Shown here one piece after another: positions 19,816-33,900 of a DNA stretch of 64,000 bases. Source of the stretch: Massariosphaeria phaeospora (lineage: Eukaryota; Ascomycota; Dothideomycetes; Pleosporales); assembly GCA_011032825.1 (NCBI GenBank), contig JAADJZ010000019.1:124001-188000 (forward strand). The letters run 5' to 3'. The notes beneath the pieces were generated by a model. The model worked only from the letters and a program-made list of their open reading frames with translations, was not told the origin of the DNA and did no database searches. A program made the position numbers and the translations under genes. Position 1 is the first letter of the stretch. Every line of letters starts with the position of its first letter.

Positions 19816-22800
19816 ATGCTCCGCCTGCAAATTCCGCTGCTGCCATCGACACCCGCCACCGGCTATCTCGCCGCGTCGAGCCATAGCCATCGCCAGCCAC
19901 TATGCGGCAACAGTGAGGGCTGGGGCCCGATCAGCTCGGGTCGCTACGATTTCACGCCGTGCTTTCTCGATGTCTGGATCCTCGTCGTGGCAGCATGGGG
20001 CATTCTCGGAGGCGCCGGTGCTGCTTGGTATCTGCTGCGCAAATGCTCGCCGCAGCCCGTCAAGAAGAATTGGCACTTTTATGCTAAGCTGGTACGCATT
20101 TCACCTCTCGTAGTACTTCAATTGATTAGGCAAGACGCTGACAGCATACCCCATAATAGTCTACCATCGGCGCGCTCATCGTGGCATCTGCGTTGCAAGC
20201 CGCCCTGCAAATCGAACACTTCAAAGGCATATGGGCCCGAGACATCCGATTCTGGACCACCATCGCCACTATAATCTCCCTTGTCGTCATCTTCTACGTA
20301 CAATACACGGAGCACTGGAGGTCGCGGAATGCCAACGGAGCAGTCTTGCTCTATTGGTCATTGTTACTCATCGTCTACGCAGTGAAACTCCACTCGTTGG
20401 TCTCTCAAGAACTGTACCGGGACCACGTGGTGTTCTTCGCCATTTTCTGCATTAGTGTTGGACTAGCAGGGGTTGAACTCTGCCTCGAATGGCTTATACA
20501 GAAGCGGCTGAGCGATTACGACGCACTGGGTGACGACGATGAATGTCCCTATGAGTACGCCGACATTTTCTCCGTGTTGACATTCGGCTGGATGACGCCA
20601 CTCATGAAGCGCGGCTACAAGACTTTCCTCACCCAGGACGACCTCTGGAACCTGCGGAAGCGCGACGCGACCAAAGCTACAGCGACTGCATTTGGAGAAG
20701 CATGGCAACACGAGCTAGAGAAGAAGCATCCGTCATTGTGGTTGGCCATGTTCCGTGCATTTGGGAACCCTTATTTCCGTGGCGCTGTAGTCAAGGTGGG
20801 CAGCGACGTTCTGAACTTTGTCCAACCGCAGTTACTGAGACTGCTGATAACATTCGTGGACTCGTATCGTACGGAGAACCCCAAACCAGTTGCACACGGA
20901 GCGGCTATTGCCCTGGGCATGTTCACTGTCTCTATCGTACAGACGGCATTGCTGCACCAGTACTTCCAGCGCTCGTTCGAGACCGGCATGCGCATCAAGT
21001 CCTCGTTGACCGCCGCCATCTACTCCAAGTCTACACGCCTGTCGAATGAAGGAAGGGCTTCCAAATCAACGGGTGATATCGTCAATTACATGGCCGTAGA
21101 CTCGCAACGTCTTCAGGACCTCGCTCAGTATGGTATCCAACTGTGGTCTGCTCCATTTCAAATTGTGTTGTGCATGCTATCACTATATCAGTTGGTCGGT
21201 TTTAGCATGTTTGCAGGTGTTGCCGCAATGGTCATAATGATACCAGTTAATGGCTTCATTGCAGGCCTTATGAAGAGTCTGCAGAAAGAGCAAATGAAAA
21301 ACAAAGATGCCCGAACTAGACTCATGACTGAGATCCTCAACAACATGAAATCAATCAAACTATACGCCTGGACGACGGCCTTTATCAACCGCTTGAATTA
21401 CATCCGCAACGATCAGGAGCTGAAGACTTTGCGCAAGATCGGTGCCACTCAAGCATTCTCTAACTTTACTTGGTCAACGACTCCCTTTCTTGTCTCATGT
21501 TCGACTTTTGGGCTCTTCGTCCTCACACAGGGCAAACCACTAACGACTGATATTGTGTTCCCGGCGCTCACCCTATTCAATCTCTTGACCTTCCCGCTCG
21601 CCATTCTCCCCATGGTCATAACCGCGATCGTGGAAGCTAGCGTTGCAGTGGGACGCATCACCGGCTATTTACTCGCGGACGAATTGCAAGACAACGCTGT
21701 GTTGCGCGAAGCCCCAGTTGAAGAGAATGGCGAGGAGTCCGTTCGCATTCGAGATGCGACCTTCACGTGGAATAGGAACGAAGACCGTCAGGCTCTGCTG
21801 GATATCAACCTCTCGGCCCACAAAGGAGAGCTAGTATGCATCGTCGGCCGCGTTGGTGCCGGAAAATCTTCTCTGTTGCAAGCCGTGCTTGGAGACTTGT
21901 GGAAGATAAAGGGAGAGGTAGTTGTCCGAGGCAAAACGGCCTATGTCCCACAGTCAGCATGGGTAATGAATGCCTCAGTACGAGAAAACATCGTGTTTGG
22001 TCATCGATGGGACCCCCAATTCTACGAGAAGACTGTGAAAGCATGTGCCTTGAAGGATGATTTTGCGTCGCTCCCAGATGGAGATCAGACCGAGGTCGGG
22101 GAGCGTGGGATCTCTTTATCTGGGGGGCAGAAAGCAAGACTTACGCTGGCTCGAGCCGTGTACGCTCGTGCTGATATCTATTTGCTCGACGACTGTCTCT
22201 CTGCTGTTGATCAACATGTCGGCAGACATCTGATCAACAACGTTCTCGGTCCCAAGGGCTTACTGGCTGGCAAAACCAAGATCTTGGCTACTAATTCAAT
22301 TCCGGTTCTGGTCGAAGCGGACATGATCGCTCTTTTGCGTGATGGTAAAATTCTAGAGAGAGGCACGTATGGACAACTCATGGCCATGAAGGGAGAGATT
22401 GCGAATCTGATCAAGGCATCGCAGAACGAGGATCAGGGCGAGTCAGATAGTCGAGCATCCGAAAGTGTCGTGAGTGACGAGGATACCACGGTTTACGGTG
22501 ACAGCCCAGCATCCGATGATGATCAAGAACAAGATGACGCCGAGGCGACGCAAGAGAACAACAACGCACATTTGGCGCCTCTGAGGGTCGGCAACGGCGC
22601 GGCCCGCAAGACCAGCTACAACACCCTCCGACGGGCCAGTACTGCAAGTTACAGAGGGCCACGAGGCAAAGTCATTGATGAGGAGGGTGGGGGTCTAAAG
22701 ACCAAGCAAACAAAGGAGTTCTCTGAACAGGGTAAAGTCAAATGGTCTGTCTATGGGGAGTATGCAAAGACTAGCAACCTGATAGCCGTTACTATCTACC

Positions 22801-25104
22801 TAGCGCTCCTCGTAACGGCGCAGACCGCCTCTATCGGTACGTGGCCAATCACCATCTTCCTCACTTTCTCACTTTCTCACTTTGACTGACACTCTGTAGG
22901 CGGCAGCGTGTGGCTCAAGCATTGGTCCGAGATCAACCAGCGGTACGGAGGCAATCCCCAAGTAGGCAAGTACATTGGCGTGTATTTCGCATTTGGTGTG
23001 GGGTCTGCTGCACTCGTTGTGGTGCAGACCCTCATCCTCTGGATTTTCTGTTCGATAGAGGTAAGTGTGCATGACCCCGGTATTACATGCATGAGGGGCG
23101 CTCGGTCGACTGACTCGTTGTCCCCAGGCCAGCCGGAAACTACACGAACGAATGGCTTTTGCGATATTCCGCTCCCCGATGAGTTTCTTTGAGACCACAC
23201 CCGCCGGGCGCATTCTGAACAGATTCTCCAGGTACGTCTGTCTTGAATCGGGCACTGGTAGCACTGGTAGCTCTTGTAGCTCTTGTAGCTCTTCCAGCTC
23301 GTGCGGCCCGGCTGTTCCGATGGAGCGTTCCTCTAACCCATGACTATCTCCCGCCCGCTGCTGCCATGCAGATCCTAGCTCGGCTTGTGATCTTCGTAGC
23401 CGTTTTGCCCGAACCATGCTAACAGCTATCTGCAGTGACATTTACCGTGTGGACGAAGTTCTAGCGTAGGTTCTCGGTGCCCCCACCTCAATCCATGCGA
23501 GCATATCTGACGTAATATAGTCGAACCTTCAATATGCTATTTGTAAACGCTGCAAGAGGTATGCTCGTTCCAGATGTAATGTATGGATGGTGTTACAACT
23601 AACCGGATTTATAGCCGGCTTCACTTTGGTCGTCATCTCGGCATCCACTCCCATCTTCATAACGCTCATCATTCCACTCGGAGCGCTGTATTTGTACATC
23701 CAGCGATATTACCTGCGCACGTCACGGGAACTGAAGCGCCTCGACAGCATTAGCCGCAGCCCTATCTATGCGCATTTCCAGGAGTCGCTCAGTGGTATGA
23801 GCACCATTCGTGCATATAATCAGCAGAAGCGGTTTGAGCTTGAGAACGAATGGCGAGTCGATGCCAACTTGCGAGCGTACTTCCCCTCTATCAACGCGAA
23901 CAGGTGGCTTGCAGTTCGGCTCGAGTTCATTGGCTCTGTCATCATCTTAGCTTCCGCGGGCTTCGCCATTGTCTCCGTCTCCAATCATAGTGGACTTTCG
24001 GCAGGTATGGTTGGACTTGCAATGTCGTATGCTCTCCAGATTACTTCAAGTCTCAACTGGATCGTTCGACAGACAGTAGAGGTAGAGACGAACATTGTGT
24101 CAGTGGAGCGAGTGCTAGAATACGCCGCCCTGCCCAGCGAAGCGCCCGAGATACTGTCCAAAAACAGGCCTCCGATCAGCTGGCCGTCGCAGGGAGCTGT
24201 CTCCTTCAACAATTATAGCACCCGATATCGGCCTGGCCTCGATCTGGTGTTGAAGAACATCAACCTCGAGATTAAGTCTCGGGAAAAGATCGGAGTCGTC
24301 GGGCGCACGGGTGCTGGCAAGAGCTCGCTAACACTCTCACTTTTTAGAATCATTGAACCGGCAGACGGGTTTGTGAGCATTGACAACCTAAACACTAGCA
24401 CGATCGGGCTGCTAGATCTCCGTAGACGATTGGCCATCATCCCCCAAGACGCGGCTTTGTTTGAAGGCACGGTACGAGACAATCTAGATCCGGGTCATGT
24501 ACACGATGATACGGAGCTATGGAGCGTTTTAGGTAGGTTGCTCGGGAAGATGCATTGGTGCTAAGCTAACAGATGCACAGAGCACGCTCGCTTAAAAGAA
24601 CACATCGCGAGCATGCCAGAAAAGCTGGATGCTCAAATCTATGAAGGAGGTATGTTATGTGTTCAGGGAATACCCTACATGGAGACGTGGCCATGCTAAT
24701 TGTTACGTAGGGTCCAACTTGAGCGCCGGACAACGGCAACTAATCTCGCTGGCGCGCGCTCTTCTTGCACCCAGCAACATCCTGGTTCTGGACGAAGCCA
24801 CTGTAAGTCGGCGGACGTACGTTGCCGGTGTCTAGACTAATACGAGTGGCAGGCGGCTGTCGACGTCGAAACGGATGCACTGCTCCAAACGATGCTGCGC
24901 GGCAGCATGTTCAGGAACCGCACTATAATTACCATCGCACACAGGATCAACACCATCCTAGACTCAGACAGGATCATCGTGCTAGATCACGGGGAAGTGG
25001 CGGAATTCGACACTCCCGCAGAGCTTGTGCGCCGCAAGGGTCTGTTCTACGACCTGGTCAAGGAGGCCAATCTCCTCAACGCAATCGATGTTGCGCAGTC
25101 ATGA
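19816..25104 (+). CDS. ABC transporter, ABCC/MRP type (Ycf1/Bpt1-like)
   Basis: Ten exons: 19816-20091, 20160-22836, 22900-23060, 23128-23231, 23436-23465, 23521-23558, 23615-24532, 24581-24649, 24711-24802 and 24853-25104. They encode 1538 residues. An N-terminal TMD0 begins with [15 protein letters not shown], a signature of fungal ABCC proteins. Then follow TMD1, NBD1 (Walker [10 protein letters not shown], signature [14 protein letters not shown], Walker [13 protein letters not shown]), an acidic linker, TMD2 and NBD2 (Walker [10 protein letters not shown], signature [14 protein letters not shown], Walker [13 protein letters not shown]). All ATPase motifs are intact. Such full-length ABCC pumps export or sequester glutathione conjugates, metals and bile-pigment-like anions, usually at the vacuole. 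Substrate and membrane are inferred from the family. Two exons in TMD2 are only 30 and 38 bp. Confidence 0.92.
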
Positions 25105-27460
25105 GTGCCGAAGGTAGCGAGGCTGCCGCTGCCGTTTGAGCATTATCGTGATGTTCGATCGAGCTGCACGCAACAGCACAGCAGCATGAGCCCTTGTCGG
25201 CATTAAATGCCCCTACTAATTCGAGAAGTGGATACGGGTGGGACTCGGGCCATGTGATGCGTGCTTGCGTGCTGGCTAGTTGTACACCTGTAGTGGAGCG
25301 GATGGAACGTTACTTGGAAGCTCCACGTCGGTTACACAATAGGACTACGGTCGTATCCGCCGCAGCAGCAGCTGGCGGATGAAAAGCACACCTGCACTGC
25401 GTTGATGGTAGAAATTCGCATTAAAAATGTTACCAGTCTCGAGTCTCGAGAATCCATGTGTTTCAATCGTGGAAGGGCTGTTTCGCGTGACGCCATGGCG
25501 TCTGCCCTATGGGCCCAAAAGTGGTGTCTGTGCTATGTCGCCGCTCTGTTTGCTCTACATGGTGCCACAGTTCCACAGCTCGTAAAAAATGGCCGGGATC
25601 CGCGTGCGTCCGCGTCCGCAGGGCAGCCCCGGCCGACGGCGCAAAGCTCATGCAGCAGTGAGCGTTTGCAGACTGAGCGCAAGCTACCGAAGCGCGCGCC
25701 GTGGCCCGTTCCGACATGGACGACTGCAGCCTCACCGATTGTCCAAGTCGGGGGAAGCGCACAGTGGGCATCGGATCGGCTCCCGCGACCGCCCGCCGGG
25801 GTTCTGGTCAGCGATTAAGTTTCGAGAGCAGTGCGGCGGGTTAGTCTGGGGAATGTGGCCCGGATGTACATATGTGAGTGCGGGCGGGCAGACGGCGATA
25901 CGGGCGGCGATGCGTGCCCATCGATCGTAACCTTGGAACCGGTGTGGTCGTCGGGCGGGAGACGGGGCCCGGGCGGAGGAGCGGTTGCGTGGGGTGCGTG
26001 GAGGCTTGGTGGTGGGCCCTGACTGGCTGGGCAGCTGCCGATGGTGCTACAGCTGGGCGCATGCGCGCGGCGGATTTGCTTTTGGAGGCTGGATGTGGTG
26101 GTGAGGGCTGTTTAGAGCGGAGAGATGGGCGGATGGCTGTGGCAGTGGATGGGATGGGTGTGAGCATCGTGGGCATGGGAGGGGAGCTGTCAAACCCCAA
26201 GCGACACAAGCGACAGGGAGCGGGATTGGCTGGCACAGACGCGAAGCACACTGAGTACGCCATCATGCCAAAATTCGGTATGCCGTTGTGGACTGTGGAC
26301 TGTGGACTGTGGACTGTGAACTGGTGTTGGGCGAGTGTCAGCTTGCAGTTCCTTGGGGCAGTGGCTAGATGCTCCTACTCGGTGAGTGAGTGCGTACTTG
26401 CCGTCTGGAGTATCTGGCAGGTGCGATATGGTGGCTATCTATCAGACGTCCATGCTTCATCAGTGCCAGCACCTACCACCAAACAACACCCAACCGCAAA
26501 GCTGCAGGCCAAGCGCGCCCGCCATCGCCGTCACTCATCCTCGCCCGACGGTCTCGCCAGTGTCCTCCTCTAGTCCTCTAGAGTCCGGACGAAGCGTCTG
26601 CCCCGGGCCCCCGGCCTCCAAAGCAGCACACAGGCGTCCTCTGCCGGCGGGGAAGCAGCTCTCCCCATCCGCAGCATGCTCTATCCCCCATCGAGTCCCG
26701 GTGCGCCACCCGACCGAGGACGCGCTGCAAGAGCCATCCGCCTCTGCTGCGATTGCGTTAACCGCAACGGCAACCCCTGACCATGGGTAGCACAGCGTCA
26801 CCGTTTGCCTCGTGAGCAGCCCCTCAGCCTCTCTAGAGCTCACGTAGATGAGGGCCGTGATAGGGGGTCCACTGTTTTGCTGCATATGCTGCTGGGGGTT
26901 GCCACGCATGGGTTCCTGGTCAACGAGGGAATGGGCAAGAGGGAGACGGGGAATTCGGCTAGGGGGCAGGCGACGCAATATTCGATCTGGATTTCTTAAG
27001 AGGGAGGGTGCCTGGTCGATAGAGGTGGCTCTTATGATTGCGTTCGTTCTTGTTGCTTGAGCTTACGAAGGTTACCCCAGTTGAAAATCAAGCGGTTTGA
27101 GAAGGCCCTGGACTACACCCCGGATTCGGAGTACTACCACCTGGTGCGAAGTCTACGATCATTCGCTGCGCGATTAGGCTTTCTTGATTGTTTCTCGAAT
27201 TTTCTGGAGTCTTGCCAAACTCGACGCGAACGCCTCCCCACGAAGACTAGTTTCAGCAGTCTGAAATCACTTCCCGAGGTAAACACTCCTTCACTTCCTT
27301 GTCTATCCAACTACACGTCTGTCAAAGCGGAGTATGCTCACCACCTCACAGCCACCTTCCTCCGAACTTCCCTCAGTCGACGCCAACTTGGATAAGTGTG
27401 AGAGTGTTGCCGTAGTACTTGCCCCTCTCGAGTCTCTGGCACGGCCTGGTTGGCAACACC
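25105..27460. other. Long intergenic region
   Basis: 2.35 kb with many overlapping chance frames on both strands (for example 25878-26573 plus and 26535-26978 minus). None has a recognisable motif. A short direct repeat of TGTGGAC occurs near 26288-26320. The end is the promoter of the next gene. Confidence 0.5.
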
Positions 27461-29720
27461 ATGGCAAGAGGAAGGCTTGAAGAGGAACCAGCAGTTTCCA
27501 AACCAGGACAACATGCTCCCACGACACGGCCCGACGAATCCAGCGTCGACAGCTCTTCGTCACAGGTCACCAAATCCTCTGACAAGCCGGTGAGTCTCAC
27601 ATTCTGGGTTCGACTGCCGCCCCTGCCGCCTCCGTGCCGCGTCGGCGTTGACAGATGTAAAGAGGAAACGGGCGTCATCCGGCGTTCGTACGGTTGGATT
27701 ATGCTTTTTGCTGCTTAGACCGTCTCTATTTAGTGGCTATTCAGTGCCGCTCGCTCGGTGCACTGGCGCTTAGATCGTTTGCTAATTTTGTGGCCAGAAC
27801 AATGCTGTCGACACTGCGGAGAGCGTACCCGACGAAGACAATGAGGTCGTACCGATACCAATCACGTCGGAAGGTGATGGAACACATGTTGCCTTCCTCC
27901 GATGGAGAGGGAATGCCACAGAGCAACCTGTCTGGTTGAAGCCGATTCCTGGACTCGAGTATCTCCATATCGTCACCAAACCACCCTGGGAAGCACCACA
28001 GAGACCGATACCCGGTCCCGAGAAACGGAAAGAGCTTATAGCCGAGTGTAAGTGTCTACAATCTTGTGCCCGTCAAACAAGCAGCTAAACAACACAGTAA
28101 ACCTGGGCACTCCTGACCAGTCTGTCAGAGCTACATATCTCTGCAACAACACAAGTCGTCACGGATCTCTTCAGAGCCAAATACAGACTGTTCCATCAAG
28201 GCAGGTTGCGACACAGGGCCCGCGAAAACGGAAACGCACGCCCTCGAAACCGACTGTTCGCAGCAAACTCGTCGAGGTGAGAGAAGAGGAGGACGAGGAC
28301 GATGACGACGAAGAAGAAGGCCCTTCCGTGACGATGAACAACGTCATCACACACCGATTCTACATTGGCGATATTGATGAGTTGAAGGCCTTCTATACCG
28401 TTCGGCTGAAAGAACTCACTATGAAGCCGTTACGTCCGATCGTAACCGACTGGGTCAAGAAACTTGAACCCAATCGCAGCAGGGAGTATGGCAAGTATCA
28501 CAGGCAGTTTCCATGCCAGAGGCCTGCCCATATGACTCCCCCGTGGTGGCCGAGCAACGTTCCTTACAGCGAGCCGGCACATCTACAAATGGATCGTAAG
28601 CATCACCAGTCATCGTACATATCTACTCCACGACTAACAATGATCAATCATAGACCTTATACCTCTCGCCATTGATTTACTGTTGATAAACCGTGAAAAG
28701 GACGAGATTAAACGTCAAGTTAGCTGGACCAACAAGCTGAAAACAATGGCGTTCTATCACGTTTCACAGACTTCCCTTGCGAACTACTCGAACTCAGCAT
28801 CTACTGAGTATAGCGAGACTATGCGGCAACGCGCGCTACGGGAGATCTTGCCGGATCTATTTGATGCAGCCCAGCACCATGAGGATCACATAATGCAATA
28901 CGAGCTCTACGAGGGTAATGGGAACAACGATCCTGGGACCGGAAGATACCATACCTGGACACGCGCAACTAAACCTCCGAAAGCGCCTAAGTTGCCAATC
29001 AAAAAGCTCAAAAAGAGAAGGAAGAATCTTCTTGACACTGCGACTTCTCGACGCCGATCGCGAGCTGCACTAGATGAGGACTCTGGCGATGAGACGGAAC
29101 CCGACGAGCAAACAGTTGCTTTGACAAACCAGGATGGAAGTCCCCTGACCTCTTTCCAATCGACCATGTCTCTGGACGACGTGGACGTGAAAAAACCTAT
29201 CAGTACTCCATCTGAGACCAGACCGGCCGGCACACCTGTGTCTCAGTCTCATACTATGCCTTCCGGCCCATCCCTAAGCATTGCGTCTACTAGTTCATTG
29301 ATTCATCAACCCATGGATGGAACACTTCTCCGGCCGACCTCTGGATATGGTTCACAGGCAGGGAATGTTACGAGTCCATACCAACTTCCGAATCACATGC
29401 GCCCAATATACGACGCTTACGGTCCTCAGCCAATGGACGGAATCACCAATGGATACGCTCAGCAGCCTGCATTCGATCCAATGCTAGAGCAATATTATGG
29501 CGAATCGATGGAACAGCAAATGCTGTCCAACCCCCCGGGGACGTCTGACATAAACACATACCATGTTTCAAACGCCCCGGACCTCGCGCTTCGACACATG
29601 GCGTTCAACCCACCTGGATATTTCCAGGGTCTGACACCACCAGGGACTCTCGGCGCAGAGCCACCGGACTCGAGCATGAGACCTCCCGGTGCTGGACTAC
29701 ACTACCACGGGCTCCCATGA
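27461..29720 (+). CDS. YDR124W-like helical-bundle protein (DUF2841 type)
   Basis: Four exons, 27461-27589, 27798-28047, 28098-28595 and 28654-29720, give 647 residues. The conserved core spans the last two junctions. It includes NNVITHRFYIGDIDELKAFY, LRPIVTDWVKKLEP, AHMTPPWWPSNVPYSEPAHL and, after the last intron, LIPLAIDLLLINREKDEIKR. This is the helical bundle shared with yeast YDR124W and with proteins of the HrmA-associated subtelomeric clusters of Aspergillus fumigatus. The N-terminus and the last 250 residues are disordered and rich in Pro, Ser, Gln and Met. A basic stretch KRKRTP precedes an acidic run near residue 140. Molecular role unknown; a nuclear regulatory role is only a guess. 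The first intron (208 bp) is longer than the rest, and its 3' end is the least certain boundary. Confidence 0.78.
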
Positions 29721-30954
29721 TCGTTTATTTGTACTTCCTACCCGGCGTTTGGCATCCTGTTTCATTTTCTACTTGCCAGTATTATCTGACATGACCATTA
29801 CGAACGACACGACATGACACGACTACGACTTTTTCGGTTTATGTATTCACTATTCGGCTTTATGTTATCGTCTTGCATTTCCAGCCCTGCATGTCCGGAT
29901 ACCAATCTATCCACGGTGCAGTTTTGCTTCGGCATTCTGGCTGGAACCTCGCTGCGTTGTTGCTTCCTTTGCATATTTTGTCGCCGGACCACTACCATCG
30001 CACTTGTCATAGTAGTATACCCCATTTACGACCTCACGGCTTCACGTCGCTCACGCACGCACTGGCTACTGGCATCGGGGAAAGCGCAGTTGCTTTCTTG
30101 TAATGGAGGAACGTAATTGGGACCATAAAAAGCAGGGTTGGTGTGTTGTTTTCGTTGGTCGAACTACTAATCTCGGTTTGTCCTGGGTGGGAAAAGGGGG
30201 ATGAGTGGAAAAAAGGATTGTATATTGGTGGGATGAGGTACGAAGGGTCGGAGGTATTGGATATGAAAGTAGGTGGACTGGGTGAATGAGGGGGATCTAG
30301 AACAAGAAAAAACACCTTGGGTGTTGACCATAAATACATTTCGGATACGTTACATGCCATTGGCGGACACAGAACAGTCTTTTGCGCAGTTGCAGGTGAT
30401 CGTGATGCACACCTTTTGGGCAGCGCTCGCCACTCGCGCTTATCACGAACCTAGAGGACTTGAGACTCGAGAGGGTCGCTGTTGATGCACTGTCAACACT
30501 AGCTTTGTTCTCTACAAGACATTGTTAGATGTAGTGGATATATAGAGCCATTGCAAAGGTAGAGCTAAACCCCTGAGGCTGCGCCAGAATCACTTGTGCT
30601 ATAGAGAATTATTTTTCGATCGGTATTTTTGCCACGGAAGCATAATCGAGTGTGAACCTTGGAACGCGGCTTTGCACGTGAGGGTGACGCGGCTAAGGCC
30701 GGTTTCCACTCGGCGCGCTAGCCTGCTGCGGCTAGCGCCATGGCGGTCCGTGCGCGCTTCGAGCTCCAACTTGGGCGCTCGATTCTTTGTTGCAACACAC
30801 CACAACCTCCCGCACCCACTCGCTGTCTTCGGGGCCCGCAACCCACAACCAACCGCGGAAACCACTGCAACACAGTGCTAATTGTTGTCGCCGAAACCAG
30901 ATCATCCAAAGCCCCAGCGCATGGGCGTTTCGACACGGCAACAGCATCGCGACA
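29721..30954. other. Intergenic region
   Basis: 3' flank of the YDR124W-like gene and promoter of SAC3. Chance frames on both strands near 30594-30950 lack motifs. Confidence 0.5.
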
Positions 30955-33900
30955 ATGTCGTCAGGCGGGCGCGGAGGTAGAGGCGGGGGACGCTCCCAGG
31001 CTCGCGGAAACGGTGGACGACGAAGGAACCGATCGAAGGGCGAGCGCGAAGACACGCCGACGCTGCAGCTGTACAAGCCTGGTCAACGAGCTGGCCGCTC
31101 TCGCGACGGCAGTCCGCCAGGCGGGGCAAGCTCTCGCGGCGAGAGCCCGAACATCAACAATGGCTCTGCCAGACGACGTGCAAGTTGGACGTAAGCTTTC
31201 TCCATCCCTTTCTATGATGGCCTGGATCGCGGACCCGGCCCAGGCGGCGGTCAACGTCGACGCCTCGACACAACAACCACCTCACCGGTGCAAGTCAATG
31301 TCTACAGCTATGACTGCGATCGCCATCTGGTCCCGGGCCCGCGACAACTGACATCCGCCTCCTTAGGAACGCCGCCGCCAGCAGTAGCAGTCCAGGTGCC
31401 ACGACGGACACGATGCCCCTCGCGCAAGACCAATATGTGCAACGTCTGGCTCGGGTAAGTACATTGCCCCTCTTGTTGCGAGCTACACTGATGCATTTCA
31501 CCTCTAGCTGCGCAATGATCGTCCTCGACAGCGCGAGCTACTCGTCCAACAGAAACTCATGAACCCCGATGGCCCGATGCGCCTACAAGATGCTGTTAAG
31601 CTAAAAGGTATATGTACAGATATGTGCCCAGAGTTTGAGCGGGTCCGTCGAATCGTCGAGGACGACGTGAAGCCGCCCGAATGCGTAAGTCTTGTCCGAT
31701 TGCTTGAGCATGCCACCGTTGACATAAAGTAGACGCCCGAAACGGAACATCTAGGCAGGAAAAATCGTATTCCTGACGAAAATCGCATGGTCAAAGCGTA
31801 TACGCGCTCCGCGGCGGGTATGGAGGTCGAGCTTGTGACTGACATCCGTACACCGGAGACCTGCCTTGTAAGTCCTATGTGAAGCCTGTTTGTGATGTGA
31901 CTGACGCGCAGTTAGCGTACTATAAGTTATATGGTCGACCGACTCGACGGAGAAAACTTTGAATACCTTTATGGTTGGATCTGGGACCGTACGCGTGCCG
32001 TTCGGAAGGATCTGCGGACCGCAGCCGTACAAACCCCCGCGGAAATTGCCGTTTATTTGGAGTGTTTCGAGCAATGCGCTCGCCTGCTTCTACTTTGTCC
32101 GCACTATATGTCCACCAGCTCTTCCGCAGACTATAATCATCAACAGGACATCGAGCAGTTCGGCCAGGCAGCGTACTCGCTGAAAGAACGATACGATGAC
32201 AATCGGGGCATCAAAGTACCTTCGCCAAACGAAGCCGAATTCTTGGCATACCGATTGATTGTCAACCTGCTCGCTAGAGACAATTTCATCGAAGGCGAAA
32301 TGTATCATCATCTTCGTGAACCACTGCAATCAAATGCGCAGATCCAAACAGCCAAGGAGATCTACGACGCGGGTAAAACTATCATCTATGAGAAGCCACG
32401 CGAGTTCCTTGTCGCCGTACAGAACTGGAAAACCTTCTGGAACCTAGTCAAATCACCAAACGTATCCTTCCTAATGGCATGCGCCGCGGAAACCGTATTC
32501 AACCGAGTCCGTCATGTTGTCCTGGACACCTTACGCCGGGCTTATCGACTAGGGAATGGGAATCGGACAGTTCGCATGGAAGACTGGACGCCCGCAGAGC
32601 TTACCGGCGTTCTTGGACTAGACACCGAGCTGCAAACCAAGGAGTTTTGTGAGCTCTACGGCTTCACTTTTGGACAAATCAACGGGGGGGTTCCGTTCCT
32701 CAACGTCAATTCAATCCCATATGCTGGCAAATCACTGGAGAAGCCAGCCGGTGTGAGCCCCCAGATATTCTCCAAGAGTATTGTCGAGTCGAAGCGTAAC
32801 GGTCAAGCCCTGTCCGCGGTGATTAAAGGTATGTTTGAGAAAGGCGAGAATAAACTGTTTGGTAGTAGATACAGATCTAATTTGTGACACAGACACTGAA
32901 GAAGCAGCAAAACTCGGTCTCTTCCCTCGCGATACCTCTCAAGTTAAACCAAACTTGAGTGCTACGAATAGTGGCTTGGGTAGTTTTCAGAACATCCCTT
33001 TCGGATTTAGACCACCCGCAGAAACGACCATCGAGAAGACGACAGATCGTCTCAATCCATTCGCCAATGCGTTCAAGCCCGTGGCAGCCGCAAATGCTGC
33101 TTCGAATGTAAATGGTGCCAACCCTTTTCAGGCAAGTTCGAGAGTTAGCGCGTCGAGTGCCGACCCATTTGGAACGCCGTTAGGCTTCTTCAACCAGACG
33201 GGGAAGACCACCCCCACTCCGAACGCAGGCGCAAGTACACCGCTCAATGGCATGGGGTCTACTCCTATCCAACCCGGACTGTTTAACGTTTCCAAGGATC
33301 CCATCAGGTTTAGTCCAGCCAGCACTCCACCAAGCTCTTTCACTGGTTTCAACTCTGGGAACTCTTTCGCGGCCAGAGCGCCTGGACCGAACAAGGATAA
33401 TCCGTTTGCGAACATCGCGAAGCCGAACGCCACTACTCAGACGGATTTCTTTGCAAGTGCTGCAGCTACTCCGTCGTTGGCTCCAGGAAACTTCTTTGCG
33501 GCTCCGATCGTGCCACCCTCAGCAAATTCGATCAGCTTCCCTACAATTGGGAGCGAGAGCAGCTCGAGCCAGGATCCGAATCAGCCAGATCGGCGTGGAT
33601 GGGGATCAACAATTCCTACGCCGCAGCGATCGAGTCTCCAGACTACTTCTTCATCCCTAGACCATCAACAAAAGGTCGCCGATGAGCATCATAAAGCTCT
33701 CGAGGCTCGTCAGCAAAAGAGTCGTGAAGAGGAGCGTAAAGCCCAGGAGGACCAGCAGCGAAAAATCGAAGAAGAAATTCGACTCGAGGCGGTACAGCGA
33801 CAGTTTGTTGAGGCGGAACAGCACCGTGTCCAAACAGAGCATATCCGCCAAGCCCAAGAGGCCGAACAGCGCCGGATTCAGGAACAGGAGCGTCTTACCG

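Noticed and set aside
25878..26978. Open frames of 130-230 codons on both strands after the ABC transporter
   Set aside because: Composition is that of GC-rich intergenic DNA, frames overlap antisense to each other, and no motif is visible.
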